Source: Steromphala cineraria
Taxonomy: Eukaryota; Mollusca; Gastropoda; Trochida; Trochidae
DNA length: 64,000 nt
Direction: 5' to 3'
Assembly: GCA_916613615.1 (NCBI GenBank)
Contig: OU744736.1
Span: 12,535,724 to 12,599,723, forward strand
A program made the translations under genes and the position numbers. Positions within the stretch are counted from its first letter, which is position 1; each line of letters starts with the position of its first letter. Below the pieces are notes generated by a model. That model was not told the DNA's origin. It ran no database searches and saw only the letters and a list, made by a program, of their open reading frames with translations. Shown here in pieces: positions 1 through 13,500 of the stretch.

Positions 1-352
1 CTACCTTTCTGTGAGGAATCACCATGGGTATAACATACTACAATTTCAGAATGATATCTGCCTTTTTTTTAGGAGGAGTAGTCTTTTTCCTGAAATCTAA
101 TTGAAAATTCAATATGGCTGCCATGGCGGCCATCTTGGATTCTCAAAACTGAAACGTCTACCTTTCTGTGAGGAATCACCATGGGTATAACATACTACAA
201 TTTCAGAATGATATCTGGATTCGTTTAGGAGGAGTAGTCTTTTTCCTGAAAGTTTACGGACGGACGGACGGACGGACAGACGGACAGACAGACGGACGAC
301 GGACGAAGCGCCATGACATAAGCTCACATTTACTTTGTAAAGGTGAGCTAAA
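1..352. mobile_element. Pearl/HINE-like repeat element, cut by window edge
   Basis: Two copies of a unit of about 157 bp (starting at 1 and 158, both with the motif CTACCTTTCTGTGAGG) lead into a GGAC/AGAC microsatellite (about 255-305). A short terminal hairpin follows at about 321-352 (AGCTCAC facing GTGAGCT). Tandem repeats, then a tetranucleotide tract, then a 3' hairpin is the layout known for bivalve pearl elements, since grouped with non-autonomous Helentrons (HINEs). A second element with the same plan but a different core lies at 24634-25804. The left end is outside the window. Confidence 0.7.
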
Positions 353-855
353 AAGGCATATGTCATATTAAAAACAACGAACATGAAAGTTTCCGGAACT
401 CACTGTTTTATCCTCAAAACAAGGGTCAATAAAACTGTTTGCATCGGTTAAAGACAACGTAGACATTTCCGATGTGGTTATGTCTCGAAACATGTCATAG
501 GATATTCCATGAACAATTTTAGGGGAGAAAACAACACTGATGGTGATAATTTCAACTGAAATTTCGTCATGGTCAGACATAAACAAAGCGATGTTGATAG
601 GGGAGAAATCATATTTGGGCTACAGGGTGGTTCAAAAAAGAGGTTTTTCAGTCTTTGGATGCAAACCTAAGTGCAACATGCCTCTGTGTCCAACCAACCC
701 GCAGCCACGCAATAATTCTTCATCTATGAAGATGCCACGACGACCCTAACTTCTTTTGAGAAGTATTTATAGGATTTAAATGGACCCACGTCCTTGTAGC
801 AAAACAATAGAAACGAGCAATAAACTATTCATGCTATTTATTACATGACGTAAAT
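353..855. other. No gene seen
   Basis: AT-rich sequence. The short open frames here lack splice-site support or recognisable protein sequence. Confidence 0.5.
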
Positions 856-1018
856 ATACAGAACGTCATACGTGTGCATTTGGGTCGTTTGTATTGAACG
901 AGTAGATGTCATGGACGCGGAGGAACAACGAGTTCGAAGAACGAGTTGTTTCTCCGCGTCCATGACATCTTCGAGTTCAATACAAACGACCCAAATGCAC
1001 ACGTATGACGTTCTGTAT
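856..1018. repeat. Near-perfect 163-bp palindrome (foldback MITE)
   Basis: The two arms of about 81 bp (856-936 and 938-1018) are reverse complements with only a few differences, meeting near 937. The outer ends read ATACAGAACGTCATACG on the left and its complement on the right. Because of the palindrome, open frames of 75-87 codons appear on both strands with mirror-image peptides. These are not genes. No clear target duplication was found. Confidence 0.8.
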
Positions 1019-1341
1019 TTATTATATACTCTCTTTTTAACCTTTTTAAAAGTAATTTTGAATTGCTTAAATAATCCGAGACGTCGCACTGCGCATTGAT
1101 ACATAATGCAAAGAAGGCGATTACCTATGACAAGCTCGACTGATGATTTGATACCTCAATTATCTGTTTATTTTCTCATTACTTTGCGTAGTTAAACGTA
1201 AGAGGCAATTTTCTCAAGTGTGAAAACTAAATACAGTGATAAAAGGTTATCCTTAGTAATTATTTATAAGTTCTGAATATGATAAACGTAAGTTCAGGAT
1301 TCCGAGCGACGGGATCCTTTCAAACGACGTCACCATGGAAA

Positions 1342-1373
1342 TGACGTCATAATCGTTGTAGGCTATGACGTCA
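1342..1373. promoter_or_regulatory. Two palindromic CRE-type sites
   Basis: TGACGTCA occurs at 1342-1349 and 1366-1373, the second inside a 14-bp perfect palindrome (CTATGACGTCATAG). A GACGTCACC half-match lies just upstream near 1327. The octamer is the canonical CREB/ATF site. The cluster is about 0.8 kb upstream of the exon at 2177 and could belong to a promoter, but no transcription start is visible. Confidence 0.4.
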
Positions 1374-1615
1374 TAGGGCCAAGTGTCGCTGGCGATGTTC
1401 TCGGAGTTTTGTTTAGGATTCCTATTTTATACTGTTTTGCAGTTTCTTTACTAACGATAACACTAGTTTCTCACTATATTATTCTTCAATGTCATATTAA
1501 AAAGTAGGTTTGTTACAAATGCAGTTAAAATCCGGTGTTCTAATAAGGAAAATGATTGTTACGAACGGAAAGTTGCGAGAAGTGCCGAAGCTTGAAAAAA
1601 GTAGAACCGGCAGGC

Positions 1616-1672
1616 GTGCAATACGGATTCTGGAGTGCAATACGGAATTTGAAGACGTATTCCGTATTGCAC
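1616..1672. repeat. Short direct and inverted repeat
   Basis: GTGCAATACGGA occurs directly at 1616 and 1635. The second copy is mirrored by ATTCCGTATTGCAC at 1659-1672, so 1635-1672 can form a hairpin with 14-bp arms. Confidence 0.7.
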
Positions 1673-1730
1673 CCTTGTATTACTATCCTAAGATTACATG
1701 AGTATATAATAATTAGAAGGATTTCATCAT

Positions 1731-1908
1731 ATAATAAAGAGAATATCTGTTAATTCTTGACAAATACCATGTCTATCTCATCTTGTGAGGAAGAAAAGTT
1801 AAATATTTTCACTCGAAACTGCGCCACTCGTGAAAATATAAACTTTCTACCTCATTCGATGAGATAAACATGTTATTAGTCAAGAAAAGACAGATATCCT
1901 CTAATTAT
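1731..1908. repeat. Imperfect foldback element, about 178 bp
   Basis: The left arm (from about 1731, containing GAATATCTGTTAATTCTTGAC) is matched imperfectly by the complement of the right arm, which ends near 1908. The arms meet around 1825. It has no coding content and looks like a MITE. Confidence 0.6.
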
Positions 1909-2176
1909 CTACCGGTATAAGAACTTGATCAATCGAAGAGTGTCCTCTGCTCAACAGTCTGAGAACAGCTCGTATAGTTACATGCTCTGACATAAGTTCA
2001 AATGGGTTCTCGTTAGACCGTGTTGAGAGGAAACCACCGACCGTCAAGCGAAAGAAGAAATATTTCAAAATGTGTTTACTTAATCTATTAACTATGAATT
2101 GAGAAGCCTGTGTAGGAGATGTAGTTCATTGTGTGAAGTAAAACATTTACTGTATACTAACTTTCTCTTCTTACAG

Positions 2177-2951
2177 AACTTCGTTCAGAGGAAGAAGAGG
2201 AGAAACAGAAAACAGGAATATTTTACTATTCCACTGAGCGGAAGTTTCCTATTGGCATAGTGATCGGCGTAGTTGGCATAGCGTGTCTGTGTGTGACCGC
2301 TTTGACCCTCATTGCCTGCAAAATCAGGTAAGATTTTCATGACATCTCCATTCAAAGATGTTAGATGTTGATATATGTGCAATTGTCAAATCAAGTTGAA
2401 GGTTATCTTGTGAAACTGTGGTTGACTGAAGGATTTTATTTTCAAACTGCCTCTGCCACTTTCACAAACTCTAATGTGATCGTAATTAAGTCAGTGTAAA
2501 GAAAGGGAGCCCCGGAGTTAAAGACCGTTAAAATGCCTCATAAACTTTGGTATTCTTCTATCAGAATATACCATTTTATGAAATATCATTATTATAGTAT
2601 TAATCGAAGTGATGTCGTGTAGATTGTCTATTTCGCATGTTATGTTTCATATTTTGTTTAATTTAATTTTGACAAGACTAGTTTCGTTAGCTTAAGTCAT
2701 AAAGAGCGTAGGATTTTATTACTTGAGGTATTTCTCTAGGGGGAAAATGGTGTAACTTTTGTTATACAAATTACAAAATTTCGCTCTTAACTTTTGATTG
2801 CAGACACAACCGATTCAACCGAATCCAGGACATGGAGATAGACTCCCAGCTACAGGCAATAGCTCGAGCTGTTACATACATTGCTGTGCCAATAACCGGC
2901 ATCAAACCAAAAAATATGGACATGCAGTCCCCTCATAAGAAAGATATATAA
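2177..2951 (+). CDS. C-terminus of a single-pass membrane protein (last two exons)
   Basis: Exon a is 2177-2327 (acceptor TTCTTACAG, donor CAG|GTAAGA). Exon b is 2804-2951 (acceptor GATTGCAG) and ends in TAA. Spliced, they encode about 99 residues: an acidic stretch (LRSEEEEEKQKTG), FYYSTERK, a hydrophobic segment of about 24 residues (IGIVIGVVGIACLCVTALTL) that should span a membrane, then a basic tail with HNRFNRIQDMEIDSQLQ and the C-terminus SPHKKDI. The short cytoplasmic tail after a single helix suggests a type I surface protein, although topology is inferred only. The phase requires a further exon upstream, and none could be placed with confidence. I do not recognise the family. The last 12 codons are also the first unit of a degenerate tandem repeat that runs on to 3.4 kb. 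Confidence 0.6.
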
Positions 2952-3410
2952 GATAATATTGAATCTACCCGATGAAAATTCTTTGCACGTGAAACTAAAG
3001 GTATTCAAGTGATTCACCAATGATGAGATCCATTGTGTATAATGATCTCTGCCACACATGAACATGCAATCGCCTCATAAGTAAGACGAATTTTGTTTCA
3101 TCACATGTACCAAATGATGATATCTATGTGTTCACCAAGTAACTTAAAGGATTCATTTTCGATGACATTAGCATTAAGGTGTAGATATCGAGGTTTTAGT
3201 CCGGACATATGGACAGTCACCTCGTAAGTAATTTAAATGGTATGTTATGCAACACATATGCTTTATATTATGGCACACGTGGTTTCAACCAAGTAGTGTA
3301 AAGGAGTCATTTTAGATATTATGATTAAGGTGTACATCTTTGTCTCAATTTTTTTCTTTTCGGACACAAAAAGGGTGGACATGCATTCGCCTCATTGGAA
3401 AAACATTAAG
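2915..3410 (+). repeat. Degenerate tandem repeat (~140-170 bp) starting in the terminal exon
   Basis: A core like GGACATGCAGTCCCCTCATAAG appears in diverged form near 2915, 3057, 3207 and 3377, giving spacings of about 142, 150 and 170 bp. Between cores, phrases such as ACCAAGTAGTGTAAAGGA and TCATTTTCGATG also recur. The first core is coding: it gives the MDMQSPHKK end of the protein at 2177-2951. The others are non-coding. Confidence 0.6.
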
Positions 3411-4998
3411 GTATTTAGTTGCACCACATGTGATTTATCATTTAGACATGATTATATCGAAGGATTTTTACCAAGTAGTGTACAAGAGTTATTTTCGATG
3501 TCATTGTTATTTAGGTTATTTCGCTTCAAAGCCTATTTTATCCGGACAAAATGTCACCGATGACACTTTTGACAAAGATATTCAAACGTAATAGAAGGGG
3601 TTAACAATAGTTTCTGATTAAACAATTTAAAAAAATATGACGAGGTAGTTAATGCAAAAGATGTCCAATTGTTAAAAGTGTCTTCAGGAAACTGAATATT
3701 ACAAGTATATTGTAAGTAATTGAAACGAAAATTATACATGAATAAGAAAATTCAAAGCATCAGTTTAGTTTATTTTTATTTAATGACTTTTCCCTTTTGA
3801 ACTTCAGGATTTTGTGATAGGCATCTGCTTATCTATATTTCCATAAGAGTCTGTAAATATTACCATGAATATTTCAACAAGACCTCTAATTTCAGGATTC
3901 CTTCCCAATTTCAGCAGAAACTGTAAATAATAAGCAATTTTCTTTTGTCTGTTCTTATACCCAAAAGCTAGAATGATTCTAAGAAATACTGAACGCTATT
4001 GGAAACATATTCATAACACGCATGTAAATGTAATAGTTGGTATTTATTTCATTTTTGACATGACGAACATGATCTGTTTGCGCTGTCGAAAGGGTATTCC
4101 ATATTTCACGGTTTTCAAATTTAAAGAACTTGTTTGGCTCCTGAAGAGGAGGCTCCATTCTCCTAATTCTGAAACATTCCAAAGTGTTTTGGAGTAAGAA
4201 CTGCCCGACGCTTTCTAAGTAATTGCAAGTCCTATTCCTTAAAAATGATACCAAAAAGATTTCTTCGCTTTTTGTTTATTATCATAATTTCACGTGACTG
4301 TCAATTTAATACATTCCGAAAAAGGCGCATGTTGCAGAATATAAATCTGGCTCCTCTTTGGTCCAAAAGATAACTTTTTCAAATCATGTATTTTCAATAC
4401 TCGAGGCTTGCTTTCCAAAAAACGGTAGAAGGATAATCCGATTTACTTGCTCATGTTCTTAAGAATATAATAAAAGAGTTTTTTACAAAATAGCTTTATT
4501 ATGAATCAATTGTTGAGTGAATTAGTAAATAAAGCAATATTCACTGTTGGAAATTCTTGAGTATATATATGTACAAATACTGAGTATATAAAACTCTTGA
4601 CATACCTTGTGCTTGGTGAACTTGAACTTAACTATTGCACACTAGTCACTTCACAGAGAAAACCAAATAAGCCAACAGTACACATAAACTGCAAGACATA
4701 AATTGAGCACATCAAAATAACTGGTTCTTAAATGTCTTGCTTTGTCACCATATTGTGCAAGCTCTTTACCATAACACTTCTTAATGTCCAAACTGAATTA
4801 AATCTGGATGTTGCTTCAAGAAGAAACAAGGGCCCTGCCCTGAGCCACAGTTTTTGACATAATGCAGCATTATCAGCCAGTGATTGAGATTGGCCCAATT
4901 TATACCTTGCAGCAACATAGATTAATGGGGCACAAAAATCATATAAATTAACATGATTGAACAAAAGGTTTAGTTACAAGCCAGTGATGAAAGATTAC
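3411..4998. other. No gene seen
   Basis: AT-rich intergenic sequence. Open frames up to 91 codons at 3979-4254 overlap on both strands and show no splice or family support. Confidence 0.5.
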
Positions 4999-5215
4999 AG
5001 GAAATGACATCTTCCTACGCAAAGTCTTATATGCAAGTTTACGAACAGCCAGTTTAATCCCTTGCTGCTAACCCTTGAGTTTTCTGTGCTTGCTCTCTTG
5101 CCTGTAGAAGCACTATAGCAGCACAGAAAAGTAAAGGGTCTGCAGCAAGGCCTAAAATGACAGTTCAGAAACTGGCGTTTAAGACCTTGTGTAGGAAGAT
5201 GAGGAAATGATGACA
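4999..5215. repeat. Foldback element with ~80-bp arms
   Basis: The left arm (ATGACATCTTCCTACGCAAAG onward, from 4999) is matched imperfectly by the complement of the right arm ending near 5215 (TTAAGACCTTGTGTAGGAAG). A diverged half copy (GACAATTCAGAAACTGGCG) lies at about 7715-7830, just outside the PEX16 intron boundary, which shows that this is an interspersed family. Confidence 0.6.
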
Positions 5216-7536
5216 CAGATTAATGGAGCACAGTATGAAATGCATTAACATGAATTAACATAAGTTTAGGTCACAACAAACTGTCAATCACAATACACTA
5301 GCAATCACTGTCACATTATCATATATCTTCAGTAATATGTTACCTATGTTTTAATTCAATGATATTGCTCTTTTTTAAAGTAGGACTATGGAAATTCCAT
5401 CTCAAATTATTGATATTTAATCAAAATTGTTAAGTTTTTCTGACTTGACTCAATAGAGGTATGTGCGTACCACACAGGTGATGGAACTCTAACTGCTGAT
5501 AGAATCACTTTGCAATGTTGTTGATTTTTTTTACTTCACTGAATACATTACAAGTAATTTAAAGTTCATATCAGTCAGAAACATTGAATCATAACAGAGA
5601 TAATATTGGAAGGTAGATTGATAATGTAACCGTATGTGATTTAAAACAATAGATCCCCTTAACCAATTAACAAAAAGGTGAGGATATTCAAATATACATA
5701 TGTATCAAGTCGATTTGAAATAATTACTGATAAGACATTCACAACATAATTAATGATATATATGATAATTTTTTTCACATGATTTAGTGTTAATCAACAA
5801 CTTCCTTTTTGTAAGTGCTTTTTGTATAGAAAACAAGCACATGAATATTGAAGACAATAAACAAAGAATAACACAAACAGACGGGTGCTCGTAATTGTAG
5901 TGTTGAATACATTTGAGCAACTATACTATTCTATAAAGATAGCCACTAAAGGGCTATCCAATATTCATTATTCAAGTTTCAGTGATCATTATATGAACTG
6001 TTAAAAACTTCATTAAGGTCATGTTGTATCGAAATGTTCACATGCATAAGTAAGCTAATCAACTTTGAATATCATTTGAACACAAGAATACTGTAGATTA
6101 TATATTAATGGACATGCTTTTTTTTAACAAGGAAATAATGATAATATTGGAGTATTTACATTACTAAAAACAAATGCAAATTGTTGAATTTGTACAATGC
6201 TGTTTATGGTAAAATATACTTTGCAATAAAGAACACAAATTTAGCCACTATCTCAGACTGATATTTTGATACTAGCAAACATAAACAAACTGAAGAATGT
6301 GCACAAAACTGTTTATAATTGATCCATTTACATTCTTAACAGATAAGGTGGAACAAAAGCATCATAAAGCTATTTCATCAAGAAAAGTACTACAAAATAC
6401 AAACTACATTATAAAAATCTAATCTGAAAGCATTTTTTCAATGTTTGCAGTAAACTAAAGCTGACTTTATACAACTAGCAAATACATTGAAATTGAAACA
6501 TGTTTGAATAAAATATTTTATTACAAATTACTAAAATAATTATAAAGTTCAATTTTATAAATAATAGTTTTTTTAATCTAAATCCAATACTAACATAAAA
6601 TAATCATGAATGATACATAATCAAAGTGATGTATGGCATATTATTTTAGTCAATGAAATATCATCTTTCAAGCAGTCTGGAGAAGAATGTCTCAAGCCAT
6701 TTCATCTTTTCAACTCATCTAGATAAAACTACTGTTCCTGGATTCGAGACATTTCATTGGCTGGATGTATAGAGAACGATATATGGCATTTAGCCTGATA
6801 CATATCAGGGTATGAAGAAGCTACTAAGGGTACAAATTTGCTAATAAAACAGAACATGCTTTTGCAATATTTCCTCCATTAGCGGATTGTGAAACATTAA
6901 CAAACTAATTGCTCTTCCAATGAGCCTATTTGTTGTGCTCTACTGTTGTGCTGGTTTAGACTGGAGTCATATATATATATCCTGCTTCATCAACGTGAAA
7001 GGATGTGGAGGGACTTACATATTGGGACTACAGTTTTTGAGACTTGAATAAATATGTATGAATATGGATAAGATAGTACATAAAAACACTCATGAATAAA
7101 GTGTTGATACATAAGTGTTTGTCTGGCCAAAGCTCCTACAGTACAATGATGAGGCATTTTTTTTAATATCAGGGTATTGTTGTAGCTTTGCAGATACAAC
7201 TTCATGAATGTAGCAGGATGTAATGAATTGTTATCATTTGTAATGAAGACATCAAAAGCAATGGGGAATGATATTGGTTCATTATAAAGTCAAAAGCAAG
7301 GTGAGCAAGACATAAGTTGGTCAAGTTCCTTTTGGATGTGTTTTTTAACCAAATGTTGTACATGAACAAAAAATATAATATCCAAAGAAAGTGGAATTAG
7401 CCACATTCCATCATAACAATATGACAAACAGCAATAAAGTGATTTGTTTTCACAATTGAATGAATCACATCTTGTAGGATTTTCTTAAAGTGGGAATAAA
7501 TTTCAAAGTGTTATGACTTGAGCTTCTGGTAGAGAA
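5216..7536. other. AT-rich intergenic; probable 3' UTR of PEX16
   Basis: No coding signal on either strand. The part nearest 7536 is likely PEX16 3' UTR. Several TTTATT strings (AATAAA on the minus strand) are present, and none can be singled out as the polyadenylation signal. Confidence 0.45.
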
Positions 7537-10500
7537 TCACGTTGACCACACATAGAAGTAGACTTTCTGCCAGGTGGGGAGGTACGCCAAGAGCGGCTCT
7601 GCAATCAAGAGGAAGAAAATATAACAACCTGAACTTTAACTCAATCATGCCTGATATCGGGTGATTGTTAGCTACTTCCAGTTACTTTCTGATTGGATTA
7701 TTGCTTCCTCTCATAGTAAGCTAGAGAGCAAGCAAGGAAAATTCAATGGTCTGCAGCTAGCAAGGCATATAACTGACAATTCAGAAACTGGCGTTTTAGG
7801 CTATACTTAGAAAGTTGAGTTGACAAGGCAAAAGTAAATAGCTCATACTTGAATCAAAGACATTTTGTACATCTCACATTACAACAAGTATGTGTGTTGC
7901 AGTAAGCAAACAAAATACACATTACCTTTGAAAACAAAATAATGTGTTAAAACTTTTAAATATTTCATGAAATTGAACTCACTGATGAGCAGAGAGGTTC
8001 CAGGAATGTTGTCGGCCATTATCTTCATCAACACAATTATCTTCGCTCTGAAAATGAAGATCACTCAATTTTATCCCTGGAATATGACAGTCTTTATTGC
8101 TGCATTGAACAAAAATTGGAGCTGGCCCAGAAAGGGTACAAAATTACAGCAAGACTTTAATGAACTACTGTTTGAGACCTGCCCAAGTTATGCCCTGTCT
8201 AGGAATTGGTCAGGTTATAATAACTTGCCAATGAGAGCAAAATTACTTACTGTGAGTATCGATCGTAGAAGGGCGACCGCAGCATGTAGAAGAGAAGCAT
8301 GAAGGTTCTGCGTCTCAGCTCACCGCGTTCGTTGTCGTTCAAATCTACCGGATCTCCCATCATTGACAAGCTGAAGACACATCATGGAAACAATAATCAA
8401 CTGCAAACGGTTATGAAAGCTATTCGTCCTTACAAGGAGTTTGTTCCATTTTTGTAAGATATGATATATTAATTATAGTAAGTTAGGTCAAAGCAAATAT
8501 GACTTTTCACCATAATATACATCTAGAACAATGTTTACATAATACCAGTTGGTGAAGTCTAAGCATATTTACTGTCAACATGAAATAATGCATCTCATTT
8601 GAAATGGTTATCCAATTGAAAACATTTTTGTGACAAGATATTGATTTGTTTTATTTGTATGGGAAAAGACTTTTTTTTAGAAAATTTCAATGTCACCTAT
8701 CAAATTTAAGTGAAATACGTGATATGTTCGAATTATTCATTAATCAACAATTGCCCTATAATCTTCAAATCTTTGTTTTAAAAATTTACTCATCTTTTTT
8801 CTCAATACGATATCAAGAATTTTCAGAAAACGGAGCTTCCAAGGATTAATGGGTCTCCTGATTGCAGTATCAGGATTAGACTTGGTAAATTGTACAGAAT
8901 TAAATTCAGTGGGATATGATTGTACAAACCTTGTAACATCCAGACCACATGAGATCAGCCATGGTTTCCATGACAACAATCCACATGTATACATGCTTAA
9001 TACTGAAGTTGTCAAGGATATATAACTCTTAATCAACACAGGGTATGCTTATTAAATGCCTCCGAAAAGTATGAAATCACATAAGGTAGATTGTGTGACT
9101 CAAATTTAAATGAAATCAGATGTTTGCCTAACTTCAGATCAATCAGATTAAAAGGTCTAACCAGAATAACATTTTAACCTCAAAGACTCAAAGAAAAAGG
9201 TGAGGTTTGAACCCTCTTTTGAATCCTGCTAACAAAATAATATCAAGGATACAGTGTACGAGAGGTTTGACAATGTGAACAGTCTCTGCCCATACTCTCT
9301 GTCTTGAGAGTGGTGTCGGCACCAGGTCTCGCTTCTTCCCCCGTCCATTAGTGGGCTCCTGGTCGGGCATTGTCCAGCTCCGCATACCCACTGGCGGGGC
9401 TGGCAAAAGAGAGAGATAAGTTATCATGTGATTGTGTTTTGGGAAGATAAATATCCTGTTTTAGGAAAAAAAGATTTATTGTGCCAAAGACCAAATAAAC
9501 CATGAATCATTGGATATTGTACAAGTACAGACTAAGAGACGCAAATTGCTGCCACAATCTTTCAAGTGAGTGCCATGTCAAAGACATAAATGATTAACTA
9601 GAAATACTTACATACAAATACTTTGAAATGTGCAACCCAAGGTCATAACTCATCTATCAAAAAGTTTGGATGAAAAGTAACACCCATGCACATGGCAAGT
9701 TTGAAGCAGATACACAATACTTTATCCCACCAACAAATTATTCCCACCTACCAATTAAGTTCAAGGACTCACCTGCAGATATCTTCCTCATCGTCTTGCC
9801 TGACCTCTTCAAGGTGAAGGTCATAGGCACAGTGAGTCCATTCTTGTTTTCTCCTTCTTCACCTTCCTTCTGCAAAACAAAGATCAATTTGGTTAAGTAG
9901 CAGATAATTATCTCTCAATAGAAGTTACAAAGTTGTAACTTCTCACATAGCCTTTGATCAAAAGTATAACATTAGCTGAAAATCAAATATAGCCAAAAAC
10001 AGGTGCAATTAAGTGAAACGACTAACTCATTAACAATAACAAATTTCAGTCAACCAGTAATTGAGTGAGTTATTGTTTAGTGCCAGTTGGGAAAAAGGCA
10101 GGATAGGAAACAGTTGATTTCTTGAAGGTATTTAATACAAACCAGAGTATCCTCCCCTTTCTTCTTAGAGACGAGAGACCGATCAAAAGGTGCCACTGGA
10201 GGATTAGGCTGGATCCCGGTTTTGAAGTTGACCAGCAGATAGAACCGCAGTGCTGCCCTACAACAGGATTCGAAACTTACTCATACACTTGGCAGATTTG
10301 AATAACATTTTCCCATCATTCTTTACCTATTCAGTGATGCACACCAGCTAGGAAAACTTTGGTCAGTCAAGGAATTTGAAAGATTAGCATTTACGAGAAT
10401 CAATTTATGAAAATTATTTGATACAAAGTATTAATATCAATTCTTCATTCAATTAATTACCTTGTCTTAATCACAAACGGAAAGCTTTTGAATAAATCAG

Positions 10501-13500
10501 CAGCAATCTGATTTCACAGCTCATGAGAGGGGAACAATCGAGCTTGACACTCTCACCCAAAATAAACAAGTAACAAATATGTATTTGAGCCTGATTTCTT
10601 ATTGTAGGGGTGAAGATTTAAACAACTAACTAAAGATAGATTATCAAAGTATACACTCTGCACTGACATGAATTTGTATGATTAAAGGAGTGAAGTTAGA
10701 TAAGACCTACTTGCAAATCTGGATGGTTGCTATGACGATCCACTTGCCGACCTCACCCCAGAGTTTGCCGGCGGCGACCTCGACCAGAACCTCTACATAC
10801 TCCAGCACTGTGAGGAGCTGACACAAACGCTCCTGGGATACCGACTGGAACATAATGGTCTTATTACAGGGGGTACATATAAATTACATACCAAATAATA
10901 TGCCTTCATAGGTAATAATACTAAAGTAATGATAGGAACTGACACTTGGATACCGACTAGAACACAATCGTCTTATTACATATAAATTACATACACAAGA
11001 ATATGAACCCAGAAAATGACTGCCTTCTTGTGTAATGATACTCAAGGAATGAAAGGAACTGACACTTGGATACCGACTATAACACAATGGTCTTATTACA
11101 TATAAATTACATACACAAAAATATAACCCCTATATGACTGCCTTCTTGTGTGATGATACTAAAGTAATGATAGGAACTGACACTTGGATACCGACTAGAA
11201 CACAATGGTTTTATTACATATCAAGCTGATATATCCAAATTGTCGAGACCGAGTCAGATAGTGGGGCTGACAGATGCTATTCAGGCATGGACTGTAAACA
11301 TAGTTCTTACATATCCCTTCAACTACATAAAATGATGCAGAAATTCTATAGCACAATTATGGCTGACATCGATCGCCATGGATACCTGGTACCAGAGTTC
11401 TCATGTATACTAGTCGAAACAAGTTAAGGGTCAAGGCTATATTTCTTCAAAACATCTTCATAGAGAAAAACCCTTTGAGTAATACTGATGTACTTTAATA
11501 GAATCATATAGCTTCAATTAAAGAAAGGAAAAACGTCAAGGACACTTACTATTTTTGAAACCAACTTTGTTGTTTTTCGCAAGATGGCATCGTTCATAAA
11601 GACAAGGAGATTTGAAGATGTGTACATCAACTCAGACAGCACTTGAGCATTGCGTAGTCGCCCTGGAACAACAAGTACAATAGACTGTATTTAGGCTTAC
11701 ATGTAGAAAACATAAACCATTTTCTTATTTTAAGGTTTGATAATCTTCATCAAAAAATATAAAATTTGTGACAAATATATTGTTCTTATTCATCTTTTGA
11801 AATTTGCAAGACAACCATTTAATGTTGTGTTGTCCAATCGATGATTTTATGTCAAAATTCACTTATATGTTGAGATTGTTGACTGAGTACCCAAAAAAAA
11901 CCAGGAAAATAAAAAAATATTAATAAAAAAACGATGCTTAGATTAAGAGTTAAAAGGACAAGTTGACCTAATAACGTCTAAGGGGCTAGGTGTTTGGCTT
12001 GAGTGACTAGTTTCGTTCGAGATTCGAACTCATCAGACTGAAGAAGCACAGATTGCTCTCTCCTTATATACAATTTTGACAGGTCACGTGACGTGTTCAT
12101 CGGCGGAAGTTACTTCCGGTTGATCTCCGGCGGAACTTTAGGATTATTTCCGATTTCGGGAGATTAACTGGGGAGTCCAGTTTTGATATTTCCGACAGTG
12201 TTTTGTGAGGTCCGCACATGATTTGATAAAGAAAATAGGGAGTTCTATTTCTGTTTTTTCAATTTTACTTCATATTTAGAGTAAAAATATGGGGTTTTAT
12301 TTTCTATGTATTTAGAAAACAATATTGAAGTGAAAGGTGTGTTGTGTCCTTAATGTTTAATTGAACATGATGTTTGTGTGTTCGTAGGTGATGGCTGTAT
12401 CTTATTTTGTATCTTATGCAGACAATAAAAGATTTTTTAGGGCTGTCTACAGAGGAAAGAAGACGGGCGTTGTTTTCTTTGAGTAGATTTTGATACATTG
12501 AAAATGAGTAGCTTATGTAAAACTGACTGCATTTAAAAAATGAAGACGTAATTGTTTCATTGATTGTAATTCCAAAAATTTGGAGAGAGATACATACTAA
12601 AGATATTAAAGATATGTACGGCTTATTACACACATTTAAGGTTTGCTTAGTGACCCAATTGGATCATAAGCTCGGGCGCCCCTTATATTCCAAAAAAGAA
12701 TATGTAGGGGCAGATAGGACTAGACACCAATTTGTCAAAAGATTGTGGATTTATTACAAAGGCAATAAATAATGAAAATTTTTTTTAAAAAAATAGAATA
12801 GAATACTGGATGGTATTCTAGAGAGAAAAATTTAAAGGAGCAGAGCTTCAGTATTAAAAATACTGAGTTAAAAAGTTCACAAAGTGGGAATGTCCAAAGT
12901 GGCACGCATGGCATCAGCCAACGGGTTATGATGCCTAGGGGTGTATTCAGGCCCGTAGGAGGGCATCACGAACTCTTCTGGGACCGGAATTATCCTGGAG
13001 CTGGGCAGCACCGGCCATGATTCCGTCACCAGATCTCCCACGGGGATATCGTGAGACCAGTTACTTAAGGGAGGAAACGGTACGGGTCCGTACTTAATAA
13101 TATACGGACATCTCCCGTGTCCCGGTGTAGGTAGGGCGAGGACCGACTCTGTCTCAGGTGAGGTCGGTTGCTGTTCCACATGATGGTCGGGTTGGCTCGT
13201 AGAGGCTCCCCGGGGGGGTGGTGGGGGCGACGAGGCGGCAGGTTCAAAGTTCAGGCCCGTGAATGTCGGGATGTTGATGGCACCTGATGTATTAACCCTC
13301 CTAGTCATTACTAGGACACTGTCCTGTGCGGGTTCTATGGGGGGCCGGCATGATGTTTTGATGCGGCTGGAGATAAGCTGATTAGCCTCCCCGGGGATGA
13401 TCCCGTGTTTGTGAATCAAGTGACGCCTTGTGTCGTCTTTTCTGGAGTAAGTGGCATTACAAATATTACAGAAAAATGAGGTGTTACCGTGATTGACGGT

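Noticed and set aside
841..1104. Overlapping 75- and 87-codon ORFs on both strands
   Set aside because: Mirror translations of one palindrome, with no independent coding evidence.
7967..8302. 111-codon plus-strand ORF
   Set aside because: Lies antisense over PEX16 exons 8 and 9 and the intron between; its peptide is a shadow.
12304..12772. 109- and 70-codon ORFs repeated three times within the Penelope-like copies
   Set aside because: They overlap on opposite strands, lack motifs, and their identity is explained by recent copying of the whole element.
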